This document shows positions 18,501 to 26,793 of a DNA stretch of 64,000 bases, one piece after another. Every line of letters begins with the position of its first letter. Position 1 is the first letter of the stretch. The notes under the pieces are model-generated. The model made no database searches. It had not been told where the DNA came from and saw nothing but the letters and a program-made list of their open reading frames with translations. Origin of the DNA: an uncultured Sphingomonas sp. (GTDB lineage: Bacteria > Pseudomonadota > Alphaproteobacteria > Sphingomonadales > Sphingomonadaceae); assembly GCA_913775315.1 (NCBI GenBank), contig CAJYIX010000013.1, positions 124,001-188,000 on the forward strand. The letters are read 5' to 3'. A program made the position numbers and the translations under genes.

Positions 18501-19811
18501 TTATTCGGCCGGCATCGGGTTGGGGCTGCCCTCGATCGCGCTCTTGGCCGGGGCGGTGCCGCCCTTGCCCTTGAGCACGGCCTCGGTGATCGAATTGGCG
18601 ACGGGCTTGGGACGCTCGGTCGCCGAGACGATCGGCAGGATGACGAGGAAGTGGAGGAAGTAATAGGCCGTCGTGATCTGACCGATCAGCACGTTGGTCT
18701 TCGACGCTTCCGCACCGCCCACATAGCCGAGGATCAGCACGTCCACGAGCAGGATGATGAGGAACATGCGGTAGCGCGGACGATGGTTGGCGGTCCGCGC
18801 CGGGCTGGTGTCGAGCCAGGGCAGGAAGAACAGCAGCAGGATCGAGCCGAACATCGCCAGCACGCCCCACAGCTTCGCCGGGATGATGAAGTCGACCGTG
18901 AACGACTTCAGGATCGCGTAGAAGGGCAGGAAGTACCATTCGGGCACGATGTGCGCCGGCGTCGAAAGCGGGTTGGCCGGGATGTAGTTGTCCGGGTGGC
19001 CCAGCATGTTCGGCGCGAAGAACAGGAACAGCGCGAAGACGAGCAGGAAGACGCCGAGGCCGATGCCGTCCTTCGCGGTGTAATAGGGGTGGAACGGCAC
19101 CGTGTCCTGCGGCCCCTTCACCTCGACGCCCGCCGGGTTCGACGACCCTGGGATGTGCAGCGCCCAGATGTGAAGGATGATGACGCCCGCGATCACGAAC
19201 GGCAGCAGATAGTGGAGCGAGAAGAAGCGGTTGAGCGCCGCGGCGTCGGGGGCATAGCCGCCGAGCAGCCAGACCCGGATCGTCTCGCCGACCACCGGAA
19301 TGGCCGAGAAGAAGCCGGTGATGACCTGCGCACCCCAGAAGCTCATCTGACCCCAGGGAAGGACATAACCCATGAAGGCGGTCGCCATCATCAGCAGGAA
19401 GATGACGACGCCGAGCAGCCACACCATCTCGCGCGGCGCCTTGTACGACCCGTAATAGAGGCCGCGGCAGATGTGGGTGTAGACGACGATGAAGAACATC
19501 GACGCGCCATTGGCGTGCGCATAACGCAGGAACCAGCCGGCGTTGACGTCGCGCATGATCGCCTCGACCGAATCGAACGCGGTGTTCGCGTCGGTCGAAT
19601 AGTGCATCGCGAGCACGATGCCGGTGACGATCTGGATGACCAGCGCCGCGCCCGCGAGCACGCCAAAGTTCCAGAAATAGTTGAGGTTGCGCGGCACCGG
19701 ATAACCGGCGCCGACCGCGTTATAGACGAGGCGCGGGAGCGGCAGGCGGTCGTCCAGCCACTTCATGACCGGCGCCTTCGGCTCGTAATGCTTGGCCCAG
19801 GGGAAGCTCAT
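18501..19811 (-). CDS. petB: Cytochrome b subunit of the bc1 complex
   Basis: 436-residue polytopic membrane protein that binds hemes bL and bH and oxidises ubiquinol. The Qo-site signature P-E-W-Y is present ([10 protein letters not shown]). The heme-ligand helices (A-M-H-Y-S-T-D and [12 protein letters not shown], then F-S-L-H-Y-L-L-P-F and H-I-W-A-L-H-I-P-G) carry the expected His pairs. The length fits bacterial cytochrome b with eight transmembrane helices. It lies 11 nt after petA. Confidence 0.97.
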   Translation of the reverse strand: MSFPWAKHYEPKAPVMKWLDDRLPLPRLVYNAVGAGYPVPRNLNYFWNFGVLAGAALVIQIVTGIVLAMHYSTDANTAFDSVEAIMRDVNAGWFLRYAHANGASMFFIVVYTHICRGLYYGSYKAPREMVWLLGVVIFLLMMATAFMGYVLPWGQMSFWGAQVITGFFSAIPVVGETIRVWLLGGYAPDAAALNRFFSLHYLLPFVIAGVIILHIWALHIPGSSNPAGVEVKGPQDTVPFHPYYTAKDGIGLGVFLLVFALFLFFAPNMLGHPDNYIPANPLSTPAHIVPEWYFLPFYAILKSFTVDFIIPAKLWGVLAMFGSILLLFFLPWLDTSPARTANHRPRYRMFLIILLVDVLILGYVGGAEASKTNVLIGQITTAYYFLHFLVILPIVSATERPKPVANSITEAVLKGKGGTAPAKSAIEGSPNPMPAE

Positions 19812-19822
19812 CTTGCCAGTCC

Positions 19823-20407
19823 TCAGCCGACCACGATCGTGGTGTCGTTGGAGAATACGTACTCGGGCACCGCCAGGTTCTTCGGCGCCGGGCCCGCGCG
19901 CACGCGGCCCGCGGTGTCGTAGGCCGAGCCATGGCAGGGGCAGAAATAGCCGCCGAACGGCCCCTTGTTCTCACCCTCGCCGGCGCCGAGCGGCACGCAA
20001 CCGAGATGCGTGCAGACGCCCAGCGTGACGAGCCAGTTGGTCTTGCCCGCCTTCGTCCGGTCCTTGAGCGCCTCAGGATCGCGCAGGCTCGACACGTCGA
20101 CGGCGTTGGCCTGATTGATCTCGTCCGGCGTCAGGTTGCGCACGAACAGCGGCTGCTTGCGGAAGCTGGCCTTGATCGCCTGGCCCGGCTGGATCGCCGA
20201 AACGTCCACTTCGGTCGTCGACAGCGCGAGCACGTCGGCCGACGGGCTCATGGAATTGATGAGCGGCAGGGCGATCACGCCCGCACCGACACCCGCCCAT
20301 GCGACGGCGCCGATCGCGAGGTAATCGCGGCGGCGCGGATCGGCGATGGTGTCTTCATGTACGCGGGGCGATTCGCCCGGCGGAACCGTGTTTTCAGCGC
20401 TTGCCAT
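19823..20407 (-). CDS. petA: Rieske iron-sulfur subunit of the bc1 complex
   Basis: 194 residues. A twin-arginine-like export/anchor segment (R-R-R-D-Y-L then hydrophobic residues to L-P-L-I-N-S-M) precedes the soluble cluster-binding head. The [2Fe-2S] ligands are in C-T-H-L-G-C and C-P-C-H-G-S, the standard Cys-His/Cys-His boxes including the disulfide cysteines. It shuttles electrons from ubiquinol to cytochrome c1. First gene of the operon, divergent from trmL. Confidence 0.96.
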   Translation of the reverse strand: MASAENTVPPGESPRVHEDTIADPRRRDYLAIGAVAWAGVGAGVIALPLINSMSPSADVLALSTTEVDVSAIQPGQAIKASFRKQPLFVRNLTPDEINQANAVDVSSLRDPEALKDRTKAGKTNWLVTLGVCTHLGCVPLGAGEGENKGPFGGYFCPCHGSAYDTAGRVRAGPAPKNLAVPEYVFSNDTTIVVG

Positions 20408-20526
20408 GCCTCAGCCCTTGAAATCGTCTGTTATCGCGTCCCATCTGCCGCGGTGTCCGGGGCTCCCAAAGGCCCGGCGGCAAAAGGACGCACGCTCGGT
20501 TCGGCTCCGAAACCGGGCGCCATGGC

Positions 20527-20556
20527 CTGATAGACACGGGCGGTGCGGTTTGCCAA
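20527..20556 (-). promoter_or_regulatory. Candidate promoter for petABC
   Basis: On the minus strand TTGGCA (20556-20551), an 18-nt spacer, then TATCAG (20532-20527), about 120 nt before the petA start. It sits in the 193-nt divergent gap between petA and trmL. Judged by eye only. Confidence 0.35.
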
Positions 20557-20600
20557 CACCCCTTTTCGTCCCGGTCACTTAAGCCCAAGGCCCCGCCCGC

Positions 20601-21053
20601 GTGCGCATCGCCCTTTACGAGCCCGACATCGCGGGCAATGTCGGCACGATCCTGCGCACCGCCGCGTGCCTCGGCCTCGGTGTCGACCTGATCGAGCCGA
20701 TGGGCTTTCCCTTCGGCACACGGGCGCTGGCGCGGTCGGGCATGGACTATGCCGCCGCGGTCGACGTGCGGCGCCATGCCGATTGGGACGCCTTCGTCGT
20801 CGCGACAAGCGGACGCATCGTGTTGGCGACCACGACGGGCGCCGTCCGGCTGGACGAGGCGGTGTTCGAGACCGGCGACACCCTGCTGTTCGGTAGCGAG
20901 GGCGCGGGCGCGCCGCCCCATGTCCACGACCGCGCCGACGCGCGCGTGCTGATCCCGATGGTGCCGGGCATGCGATCGCTCAACATCGCGGTCAGCGCCG
21001 GCATCGTCGCGGCCGAAGCGCTGCGTCAGACGCGGGGCTGGCCACGGGCGTAA
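20601..21053 (+). CDS. trmL: tRNA (cytidine/uridine-34 2'-O)-methyltransferase
   Basis: 150-residue SPOUT-class methyltransferase with the deep-knot motifs in order: E-P-D-I-A-G-N-V-G-T-I-L-R-T-A at the N-terminus, L-L-F-G-S-E-G-A-G in the middle, and I-P-M-V-P-G-M-R-S-L-N-I-A-V-S at the end. The small size without an N-terminal extension fits TrmL, which modifies the wobble base of leucine tRNAs using SAM. The start is a GTG at 20601. hemF begins 2 nt after its stop. Confidence 0.92.
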   Translation: MRIALYEPDIAGNVGTILRTAACLGLGVDLIEPMGFPFGTRALARSGMDYAAAVDVRRHADWDAFVVATSGRIVLATTTGAVRLDEAVFETGDTLLFGSEGAGAPPHVHDRADARVLIPMVPGMRSLNIAVSAGIVAAEALRQTRGWPRA

Positions 21054-21055
21054 CG

Positions 21056-21958
21056 ATGTCGGACAAAACGCCCCCTTGCGTTGCCGCGCCGCCATGCCCC
21101 ACACCTTCGCCCATGCCACCGCTCGACGAACAGCAAGCCGCCGCCCGCCACTGGTTCGAAAGCCTGCGCGATCGCATCTGCGCCGCGTTCGAGGGCATAG
21201 AACGGGAGGCCGGGTCCGACGCCGCGTTCGAATACACCCCCTGGGACCGCGTCGACCCGTCGGGCGAGCCCGGCGGCGGCGGGGTGCGCGGCGTCATGAA
21301 GGGCCGCGTGTTCGAGAAGGTCGGCGTCAACGTCTCGACCGTCGGCGGCACGTTCGAGGGCGAGTTCGCCAAGTCGATCAACGGCGCAAGCGAGGATCCG
21401 CGCTTCTTCGCCACCGGCATCAGCCTGGTCGCGCACATGGCCAATCCGCACGTTCCCGCCGTCCACATGAACACGCGCTTCCTCGTCACGACGAAGCGCT
21501 GGTTCGGCGGCGGCGCCGACCTCAACCCGCCGATCCCCTATGACGAGGATACCGCCGACTTCCACGCGGCGATGAAGCGCGCGTGCGACGCGCATCCAGG
21601 CGTCGGCGACTATCCGCGGTTCAAGAAATGGGCCGACGATTATTTCTGGCTGCCGCACCGAAAGGTGCATCGCGGCGTCGGCGGCATCTTCTACGATCAT
21701 CTGGAAGGCGAGTTCGAGCCCGCCTTCGCGCTGACCCGCGACGTGGGCGAGGCGTTTCTAGACATCTATCCCGCGCTCGTCCGCCGGCGGATGGACACGC
21801 CCTACGACGCGGCCGACCGCGCGCGCCAGCTCGAATGGCGGGGGCGCTATGCCGAGTTCAACCTCGTCTACGACCGCGGCACGCTGTTCGGGCTGAAGAC
21901 CGGCGGCAATATCGATGCGATCCTGATGAGCCTGCCGCCGCTCGCCACCTGGTCGTGA
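21056..21958 (+). CDS. hemF: Oxygen-dependent coproporphyrinogen-III oxidase
   Basis: 300-residue cytoplasmic enzyme that oxidatively decarboxylates coproporphyrinogen III to protoporphyrinogen IX in heme synthesis. Family blocks are all present: V-F-E-K-V-G-V-N-V-S-T-V, H-M-N-T-R-F, W-F-G-G-G-A-D-L-N-P, F-K-K-W-A-D-D-Y-F, H-R-G-V-G-G-I-F-Y-D and R-G-T-L-F-G-L-K-T-G-G-N. The first 19 residues are Pro/Cys-rich and not typical, so the ATG at 21113 (MPPLDEQQ) may be the real start. The neighbouring bc1 operon is heme-dependent, but there is no sign of shared control. Confidence 0.93.
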   Translation: MSDKTPPCVAAPPCPTPSPMPPLDEQQAAARHWFESLRDRICAAFEGIEREAGSDAAFEYTPWDRVDPSGEPGGGGVRGVMKGRVFEKVGVNVSTVGGTFEGEFAKSINGASEDPRFFATGISLVAHMANPHVPAVHMNTRFLVTTKRWFGGGADLNPPIPYDEDTADFHAAMKRACDAHPGVGDYPRFKKWADDYFWLPHRKVHRGVGGIFYDHLEGEFEPAFALTRDVGEAFLDIYPALVRRRMDTPYDAADRARQLEWRGRYAEFNLVYDRGTLFGLKTGGNIDAILMSLPPLATWS

Positions 21959-21959
21959 C

Positions 21960-22550
21960 ATGGGGCTGATCCCCGTCCCGCCGGGGCATGTCGCGGCGGT
22001 GGTGACGACGTTGGAGATGCGCGAACGTCCGCGGGCGCGGCCGATGCCGCCCTCAGCGCTGCGTCTCGTCCGCTGGCCCGCGCCCGACCCGGTCAAATAC
22101 CGCGCGCTGTTCGAGCGGGTGGGCGGGCCGTGGCTCTGGTACTCGCGCCTCGTCATGGACGATGCTCGGCTGATTGCCGCCACGCACCGGGCGGGGACGC
22201 AGTTGCACGTGGTCGAAGACCGGCAGGGGCTGGAGGTCGGGATGCTCGAGCTCACGCATTCCGAGCCCGACTGGTGCTCGATCGACTATTTCGGGCTGGT
22301 GCCCGCGCTGACCGGCGCGGGGCACGGACGCTGGCTGATGGCGATGGCGATGGCGCTCGCGTGGAAGCCGGGGGTCTCGCTGGTGCGCGTCAACACCTGC
22401 TCGCTCGACCATCCGCGCGCGCTCGGCTTCTACCGTGCGCAGGGGTTCGAGGCGGTGTCGCGGTCGGTCGAGACGTTTCCCGACCCGCGGCTGATCGGCG
22501 TGCTGCCTGCCGACGCCGCCCCTCACGTCCCCCTGGTGAGTGCCCGATAG
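21960..22550 (+). CDS. GNAT-family N-acetyltransferase
   Basis: 196 residues. The acetyl-CoA binding region G-L-V-P-A-L-T-G-A-G-H-G-R-W-L-M follows the beta4 strand (W-C-S-I-D-Y-F), and the end of the fold, S-L-D-H-P-R-A-L-G-F-Y-R-A-Q-G-F, is typical of GNAT enzymes. The substrate is not apparent. The ATG at 21960 lies 1 nt after the hemF stop, so the pair is likely co-transcribed. Its last 28 nt overlap the converging membrane protein gene. Confidence 0.8.
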   Translation: MGLIPVPPGHVAAVVTTLEMRERPRARPMPPSALRLVRWPAPDPVKYRALFERVGGPWLWYSRLVMDDARLIAATHRAGTQLHVVEDRQGLEVGMLELTHSEPDWCSIDYFGLVPALTGAGHGRWLMAMAMALAWKPGVSLVRVNTCSLDHPRALGFYRAQGFEAVSRSVETFPDPRLIGVLPADAAPHVPLVSAR

Positions 22551-23236
22551 ACGGCGATCTTGACCAGCATCAGGAGGACCCAGGTCGCCGTCGTCGCCGC
22601 TGCCGCCGCCCCGTCGAAGACGACGCCCAGCACCGCATTGTCGCCCGAGGCATGGCCGATGCCCGCCGCGATCGACGTCGCCGCCTGACCGGCGAAGAAC
22701 GGGATCGCGGTTGCGACGAAGCACCACCAGCCGCGCCCCGCGGTCAGCGCGAAGGACCGGGCGATCGCCTCCACCGGCCCCGTCCGCGGCTCGGCCGCAA
22801 GGACCGAGGTGACGAGGAAGAAGCGCCCGATCAGATAGAGCGCGGGCAGGATCAGCAGCGCGCCGATCATCAGCGCCCCCCACATCAACAGCCCCGCCGC
22901 GACGAAGGCGACCATCCGCCCCGCCGCCAGCCGCAGCGCCTGCGCCAACGACGGGCGCTCGGGCGCGAGGAACAGCGACAACAGGATCGCGCTGGCCGCT
23001 AGCTGGATCAGGTTGACGGTCAGGATCGGCCCGGCATTGGCGCGCGCATAGGCGAGCAGCGCCTGCACCGCCGCCTCGTCGTTCCCCCCCTGTACCGGCT
23101 GCGCCTCGGGCAGCAGGAACAGGAGCGCGAGCGTCGGCACGAAATAGAATAGGCCGGCAAGCGGCAGGATCAGCGCGCGCTCGGCCCGCCACAGCATGCC
23201 TGCCGCGGCAAAGACCCGGCCGAGATTGAGTTTCAA
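22523..23236 (-). CDS. Polytopic membrane protein, unknown function (second of a pair)
   Basis: About 237 residues with five or six hydrophobic helices (for example L-I-L-P-L-A-G-L-F-Y-F-V-P-T-L-A-L-L-F-L, I-L-L-S-L-F-L, A-A-G-L-L-M-W-G-A-L-M-I-G-A-L-L). It resembles the membrane domain found in DUF975/YciC-like or glycerophosphodiesterase-associated proteins. The best start is a TTG at 23236 in TTGA overlap with the upstream gene's stop, with GAGG ten bases before it; ATG at 23197 is the alternative. The same architecture and a similar central P-V-E-A-I-A-R-S-F-A-L-T element in the neighbour suggest tandem duplication. Confidence 0.65.
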   Translation of the reverse strand: MKLNLGRVFAAAGMLWRAERALILPLAGLFYFVPTLALLFLLPEAQPVQGGNDEAAVQALLAYARANAGPILTVNLIQLAASAILLSLFLAPERPSLAQALRLAAGRMVAFVAAGLLMWGALMIGALLILPALYLIGRFFLVTSVLAAEPRTGPVEAIARSFALTAGRGWWCFVATAIPFFAGQAATSIAAGIGHASGDNAVLGVVFDGAAAAATTATWVLLMLVKIAVYRALTRGT

Positions 23237-24051
23237 GCGAAGATGTCCTCGAGATCGCCGGCGGGTGCGAGCGCGGTGTAGAGCTTGCCGGTGAAGGCAC
23301 TCTGAACAACGCTGAGCATGGTCGAGATGACCGCCAGGACGACCGCGACGAGCGCCGCGCCGACGCTGAGGCCCGGCTGGCCCGCGCCCAGCAGCGTGCC
23401 GATCGCCCCGACCGCCGCACCGATCCCGCCGCTCAGCACGGCCGCGACGATACCGTAGAGCAAAAGCAGCCCGACGATCTTTAGCGCATGACCGCGCGTG
23501 AGGTGCCAGGCACGGCCGATCGCCCCCAGCCCGCGCCGTTCGGCGACGATCACCGGCAACAGCACCACCAGCCGCGCCGACACCCAGATCGCCACGGCAA
23601 AGGCGACCAGCATGTAGCCCAGCAGCGCAAACGTCATACCGGTGCCCATGCCGGGGGCCGCGATCGAGCCGGCCGCCAGCGCCTCCAGATCGACGCCCCC
23701 CGCGATCAGGATCGCGACGACCGGGATCACCGCGACGAACACGACCGCCAGCACCGCGATCGACACGCCGAGGAACGGAAGCAGCCGCCGGGCGCCGATG
23801 CCCGCCGCCTCGCCCGCGCGGATTGGCCGGATCGCGAGTGCGGTGATCGCCAGCGCGCCGGCCGCGGTGACCAGCGACAGCACGATACCGATGAGCTGCA
23901 CCGCGGCCATGCCCGGCGTATTGGGCGCCACGGATCGCTCGAGCACCCCCGACACCAATGCGGGCGCGAAGATCATGCCAGCGGCGACCGCGAACACGGC
24001 GCTCGCCCGCTCGTTCAGAAACTCGGTCGTCGCATCCCACACGCGCGTCAT
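23233..24051 (-). CDS. Polytopic membrane protein, unknown function (first of a pair)
   Basis: 272 residues with about six transmembrane helices. The segment [21 protein letters not shown] is the conserved amphipathic element of the glycerophosphoryl-diester-phosphodiesterase membrane-domain/YciC-like family. No catalytic motif is visible. The start at 24051 ([15 protein letters not shown]) is chosen because it begins the first amphipathic helix; an open frame runs nine residues further. It is coupled to the second membrane protein by a TTGA overlap. Confidence 0.65.
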   Translation of the reverse strand: MTRVWDATTEFLNERASAVFAVAAGMIFAPALVSGVLERSVAPNTPGMAAVQLIGIVLSLVTAAGALAITALAIRPIRAGEAAGIGARRLLPFLGVSIAVLAVVFVAVIPVVAILIAGGVDLEALAAGSIAAPGMGTGMTFALLGYMLVAFAVAIWVSARLVVLLPVIVAERRGLGAIGRAWHLTRGHALKIVGLLLLYGIVAAVLSGGIGAAVGAIGTLLGAGQPGLSVGAALVAVVLAVISTMLSVVQSAFTGKLYTALAPAGDLEDIFA

Positions 24052-24126
24052 CTTGACCGTCACGCCACGCCCCCTCACTTGAATCGGGCACCCCTGCCCC
24101 GTTTGCCGAGCCCTAGCCCAAGCCGC

Positions 24127-24843
24127 ATGTCGATACTACCGCCCACACCCCTGCCCGCGGGCATTCCCGACGAGATCGAATGGCGCGTCGAGCCCGGCCT
24201 CGTCGACTATGACGCCGCCGTCGAGACGATGACCGCGCGCGCCGCCGCGATCCGGGCAGGCACCGCGCGCGAGCTGATCTGGCTCATCGAGCATCCGCCG
24301 CTCTACACCGCCGGGACCAGCGCCGATTCGGCCGAGCTGATCGACCCGCGCTTCCCCGTGTTCAAGAGCGGGCGTGGCGGGCGCTATACCTATCACGGAC
24401 CGGGGCAGCGGATCGGCTATGTCCTGCTGGACCTGACGAAGCGCGGGCGGGACGTTCGCTGCTATGTCCACGCGCTGGAGCAATGGGTGATCGCCGCCCT
24501 CGGCCATGTCGGGATCACCGGGTTCGCGGTCGACGGGCGCGTCGGCATCTGGACCACCGACGGCGGGCCGGAGGCGAAGATCGGCGCGATCGGCGTGCGC
24601 GTGAAGCAGTGGGTGACACTGCACGGCTTCTCGGTGAACCTCGACCCCGACCTTGCCCATTTCGGGGGAATCGTACCGTGCGGACTGCCCGAATTTCCGG
24701 TCACCAGCGCCAAGTTGCTCGGAAAGAACGTTAATCCTGCAACCTTTGACGAGGCACTGGCGTTATCGTTGCCGGCGTTCTTGCGGGCGCTCGACGGCGT
24801 CGCCCCGATTTGTAGGCTTGAGGGGCGTCCGCATAGCGATTAA
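24127..24843 (+). CDS. lipB: Lipoyl(octanoyl) transferase
   Basis: 238-residue cytoplasmic enzyme that moves octanoyl groups from acyl carrier protein to lipoyl domains of enzymes such as the 2-oxoacid dehydrogenases. The family motif G-G-R-x-T-Y-H-G-P-G-Q and the catalytic Lys region [10 protein letters not shown] are present. The thioester Cys appears in G-I-V-P-C-G-L. Lipoylated E2 (bkd) is encoded 20 kb away in the same window. Confidence 0.94.
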   Translation: MSILPPTPLPAGIPDEIEWRVEPGLVDYDAAVETMTARAAAIRAGTARELIWLIEHPPLYTAGTSADSAELIDPRFPVFKSGRGGRYTYHGPGQRIGYVLLDLTKRGRDVRCYVHALEQWVIAALGHVGITGFAVDGRVGIWTTDGGPEAKIGAIGVRVKQWVTLHGFSVNLDPDLAHFGGIVPCGLPEFPVTSAKLLGKNVNPATFDEALALSLPAFLRALDGVAPICRLEGRPHSD

Positions 24844-24910
24844 TGTCTATCTCGGTTTGGGTATTAACGGCTGAAAAGGCCAGCCAAATCCTTTTTCTAG
24901 GGAGCTCTAA

Positions 24911-25192
24911 ATGCGTGCACTCATCTCCAAGGTCGTTACCGGTTCGATGATCGCCAGCGCGGCGCTTCTCGTGTCGGCCTGCGGCGGCAACACCGAGAAC
25001 ACCACCGACAACACCGTCGTCACTGACCTGAACACCACCGACCCCATGATGGACGGCACGATGACCGACAACATGACCGCGGTCGACGGCGGCGCGACGA
25101 TGGGCAACGACGCGATGATGATGAACGACACCATGATGTCGAACGACATGATGATGTCGAACGACACGATGGCGACCACGAACGCGATGTAA
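24911..25192 (+). CDS. Met/Asn/Asp/Thr-rich small lipoprotein
   Basis: 93 residues. A signal peptide with lipobox L-V-S-A-C (Cys near residue 24) leads into a mature part made almost only of Asn, Asp, Met, Thr, Gly and Ala. Residues 69-86 consist of three six-residue units (M-M-x-N-D-x) encoded by an 18-bp tandem repeat. There are no aromatic residues in the mature part. Spaced Met-Met pairs could bind soft metals such as Cu(I), but that is speculation; a disordered spacer or lipoprotein filler is as likely. AGGGAG precedes the ATG, and a strong terminator follows, so it is a single-gene unit that is probably well expressed. Confidence 0.7.
   Translation: MRALISKVVTGSMIASAALLVSACGGNTENTTDNTVVTDLNTTDPMMDGTMTDNMTAVDGGATMGNDAMMMNDTMMSNDMMMSNDTMATTNAM
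25115..25168 (+). repeat. Three tandem 18-bp coding repeats
   Basis: Units at 25115-25132, 25133-25150 and 25151-25168. The second and third share 16 identical bases (ATGATGTCGAACGACA); the first differs at a few positions. They encode M-M-x-N-D-x and are in frame with the lipoprotein. Confidence 0.8.
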
Positions 25193-25235
25193 TCGCGTTC
25201 GGCCGCGCATTTCGCGCGGCTGGCGAGTTCGGAAG

Positions 25236-25271
25236 GGGGCCGCGGCACCAACGGTGCGGCGGCCCCTTTTT
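25236..25271 (+). terminator. Rho-independent terminator after the Met-rich lipoprotein
   Basis: GGGGCCGCGGCACC (25236-25249) pairs with GGTGCGGCGGCCCC (25253-25266) with one mismatch and a three-base loop, then TTTTTCG. The rest of the 217-nt gap to the next gene holds no ORF that I can support. Confidence 0.85.
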
Positions 25272-25409
25272 CGTGGCTCCCGCCGCCCGCCCCAATTTTG
25301 CGCAGCAATCGTTGCGCTGGCGTGCCTAAAAAACCCTTCTGCCACGCGGAAAAAAGCCTTAACGATTTGGCTCGCCTGTCATGGGCCTGTTCAGTGCCGA
25401 GGGGATAAA

Positions 25410-26147
25410 ATGAAGCGGTTCGCGGTTATCGGGGGCGCCGTGGCGGCGGCGGTATTGGGCATGGCGGCGACGCCGGCCAGCGCACAATTCTATTTCAAGC
25501 CGAAGGTCCTGCCGACCGGGCGCATCACCGGCGAGGAGCCCGGCATGCTGGGCGCACCGCTGCCCGGTGCGACGCGCGAGGAGCTCGACGCGGCGATGGT
25601 CTGGAACATGCGCGCCGCGCTCAACGTCGCCGCGCTCCAGTGCCAGTTCGAGCCGACCCTGCTGACGCTGCGCAACTATAACGCGATGCTCAAGGATCAC
25701 GAGGGCGAGCTCGCCGCCAGCTTCGCGACGCTCGGCAAGTATTTCCGCCGCGTCAACAAGACGCCCAAGGAAGGCCAGACTGCGTTCGACCAGTACGGGA
25801 CCAAGGTCTATTCGGGCTATTCCACCGTATCGGCGCAGCGCATCTTCTGTCAGACTGCGGGCAATATCGGCGAGGACGTCGTGCACACGCCGCGCGGCAA
25901 GCTCGCCGATCTCGCCGCCGAGCGTATCCGCGAGATGCGCGGCGCGCTGATGTCGTGGGGCGAGCAGCAGTTCGCCTATGGCGGGTACAGCTACACGCTG
26001 TCGAACTTCCAGCCACGCCTGCCCGACTTCGCCAATGCCCAGTGCTGGCGCAAGGACGAGTGGCAGGTGAAGAAGTGCGGCATGCCGGCCGAGGGTCTGG
26101 TCCGTACCGCCGCACGCCCCGATCCGACGGCGAGCGCACAGAACTGA
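25410..26147 (+). CDS. Secreted protein of unknown function
   Basis: 245 residues. A signal peptide (MKRFAVIGGAVAAAVLGMAATPASA) is followed by a soluble alpha-helical domain with four cysteines (L-Q-C-Q-F-E, I-F-C-Q-T-A, A-Q-C-W-R, K-K-C-G-M), likely paired as two disulfides in the periplasm. Conserved-looking segments are L-R-N-Y-N-A-M-L-K-D-H and Q-Y-G-T-K-V-Y-S-G-Y-S-T-V-S-A-Q-R-I-F-C. I recognise it only as the kind of hypothetical protein that recurs in sphingomonads. The ATG at 25410 follows GAGGGGATAA. It ends 4 nt from the converging btaB. Confidence 0.72.
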   Translation: MKRFAVIGGAVAAAVLGMAATPASAQFYFKPKVLPTGRITGEEPGMLGAPLPGATREELDAAMVWNMRAALNVAALQCQFEPTLLTLRNYNAMLKDHEGELAASFATLGKYFRRVNKTPKEGQTAFDQYGTKVYSGYSTVSAQRIFCQTAGNIGEDVVHTPRGKLADLAAERIREMRGALMSWGEQQFAYGGYSYTLSNFQPRLPDFANAQCWRKDEWQVKKCGMPAEGLVRTAARPDPTASAQN

Positions 26148-26151
26148 CGCG

Positions 26152-26793
26152 TCAGGCGGGCCGTCGCAGCACGGCCCGCCAGGCATAGCCGCGATAGAGC
26201 GGCGTGAAGGCAAGCGACAGGCCGCGCGCCGCCGCCGCTTCCTCGAGCATTCGCGGCAGATCGGCACGCGGTTCCACGTCGAACCGGGCGAGCCATGCGA
26301 ACAGCGCGTGGCGGAAGGCGGCGGGGAGCCGCTCCTGCTGACCGAAATCGACGATGTGGAGCGCGCCGCCCGGCGCCAGCGCATCGCACGCCGCCGCGAT
26401 CGCGCCCCGCCAGTCGGGGATCATCGACAGCGTGTAGCTCATGAAGATCGCGTCGGCCGCCTCGATCCCGAACAGCCCCCTGGGTTCCCACGCGGTCGCA
26501 TCCCCGCGTTCGAGGCGGATTGCGCGGCCCGCTACTTTCCCACGCGCGGTCGCCAGCATCGCGTCCGAAATGTCGAAGCCGAAGCACTGCGCCTGCGGCC
26601 AGCGGCGTGCCGCCAGGATGAGGTTGCGGCCAGTCCCGCACCCCACCTCGACCACCCGCCCGCCGGGCGGCGGGGCAAGGTCGGCGATCAGCCGGTCGCG
26701 GCCGAGGAGGTAGTATTTGCGCGTCGCGTCATAGATGTGCCGCTGACCGGCATAGATCGCGTCCATCCGCGCGGCATGAGCGGCGGTGCTCAT
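26152..26793 (-). CDS. btaB: SAM-dependent methyltransferase, betaine-lipid BtaB type
   Basis: 213-residue class I methyltransferase. SAM motif I is V-V-E-V-G-C-G-T-G-R-N-L near residue 47. F-G-F-D-I-S-D-A-M, then A-D-A-I-F-M-S-Y-T-L-S-M-I-P and A-P-G-G-A-L-H-I-V-D-F-G follow. Next to a BtaA homologue it is best read as the N-methyltransferase that adds three methyl groups to diacylglyceryl-homoserine, giving DGTS betaine lipid in the membrane. The ATG at 26793 overlaps the btaA stop (ATGA). On sequence alone it could be another small-molecule methyltransferase; the operon decides. Confidence 0.85.
   Translation of the reverse strand: MSTAAHAARMDAIYAGQRHIYDATRKYYLLGRDRLIADLAPPPGGRVVEVGCGTGRNLILAARRWPQAQCFGFDISDAMLATARGKVAGRAIRLERGDATAWEPRGLFGIEAADAIFMSYTLSMIPDWRGAIAAACDALAPGGALHIVDFGQQERLPAAFRHALFAWLARFDVEPRADLPRMLEEAAAARGLSLAFTPLYRGYAWRAVLRRPA

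Noticed and set aside
17319-19922. Long plus-strand frame of 867 codons
   Set aside because: It is antisense to apt and petC-petB, which have clear family motifs; its Arg/Asp/Gly/His-rich translation is typical of GC-rich shadow frames.
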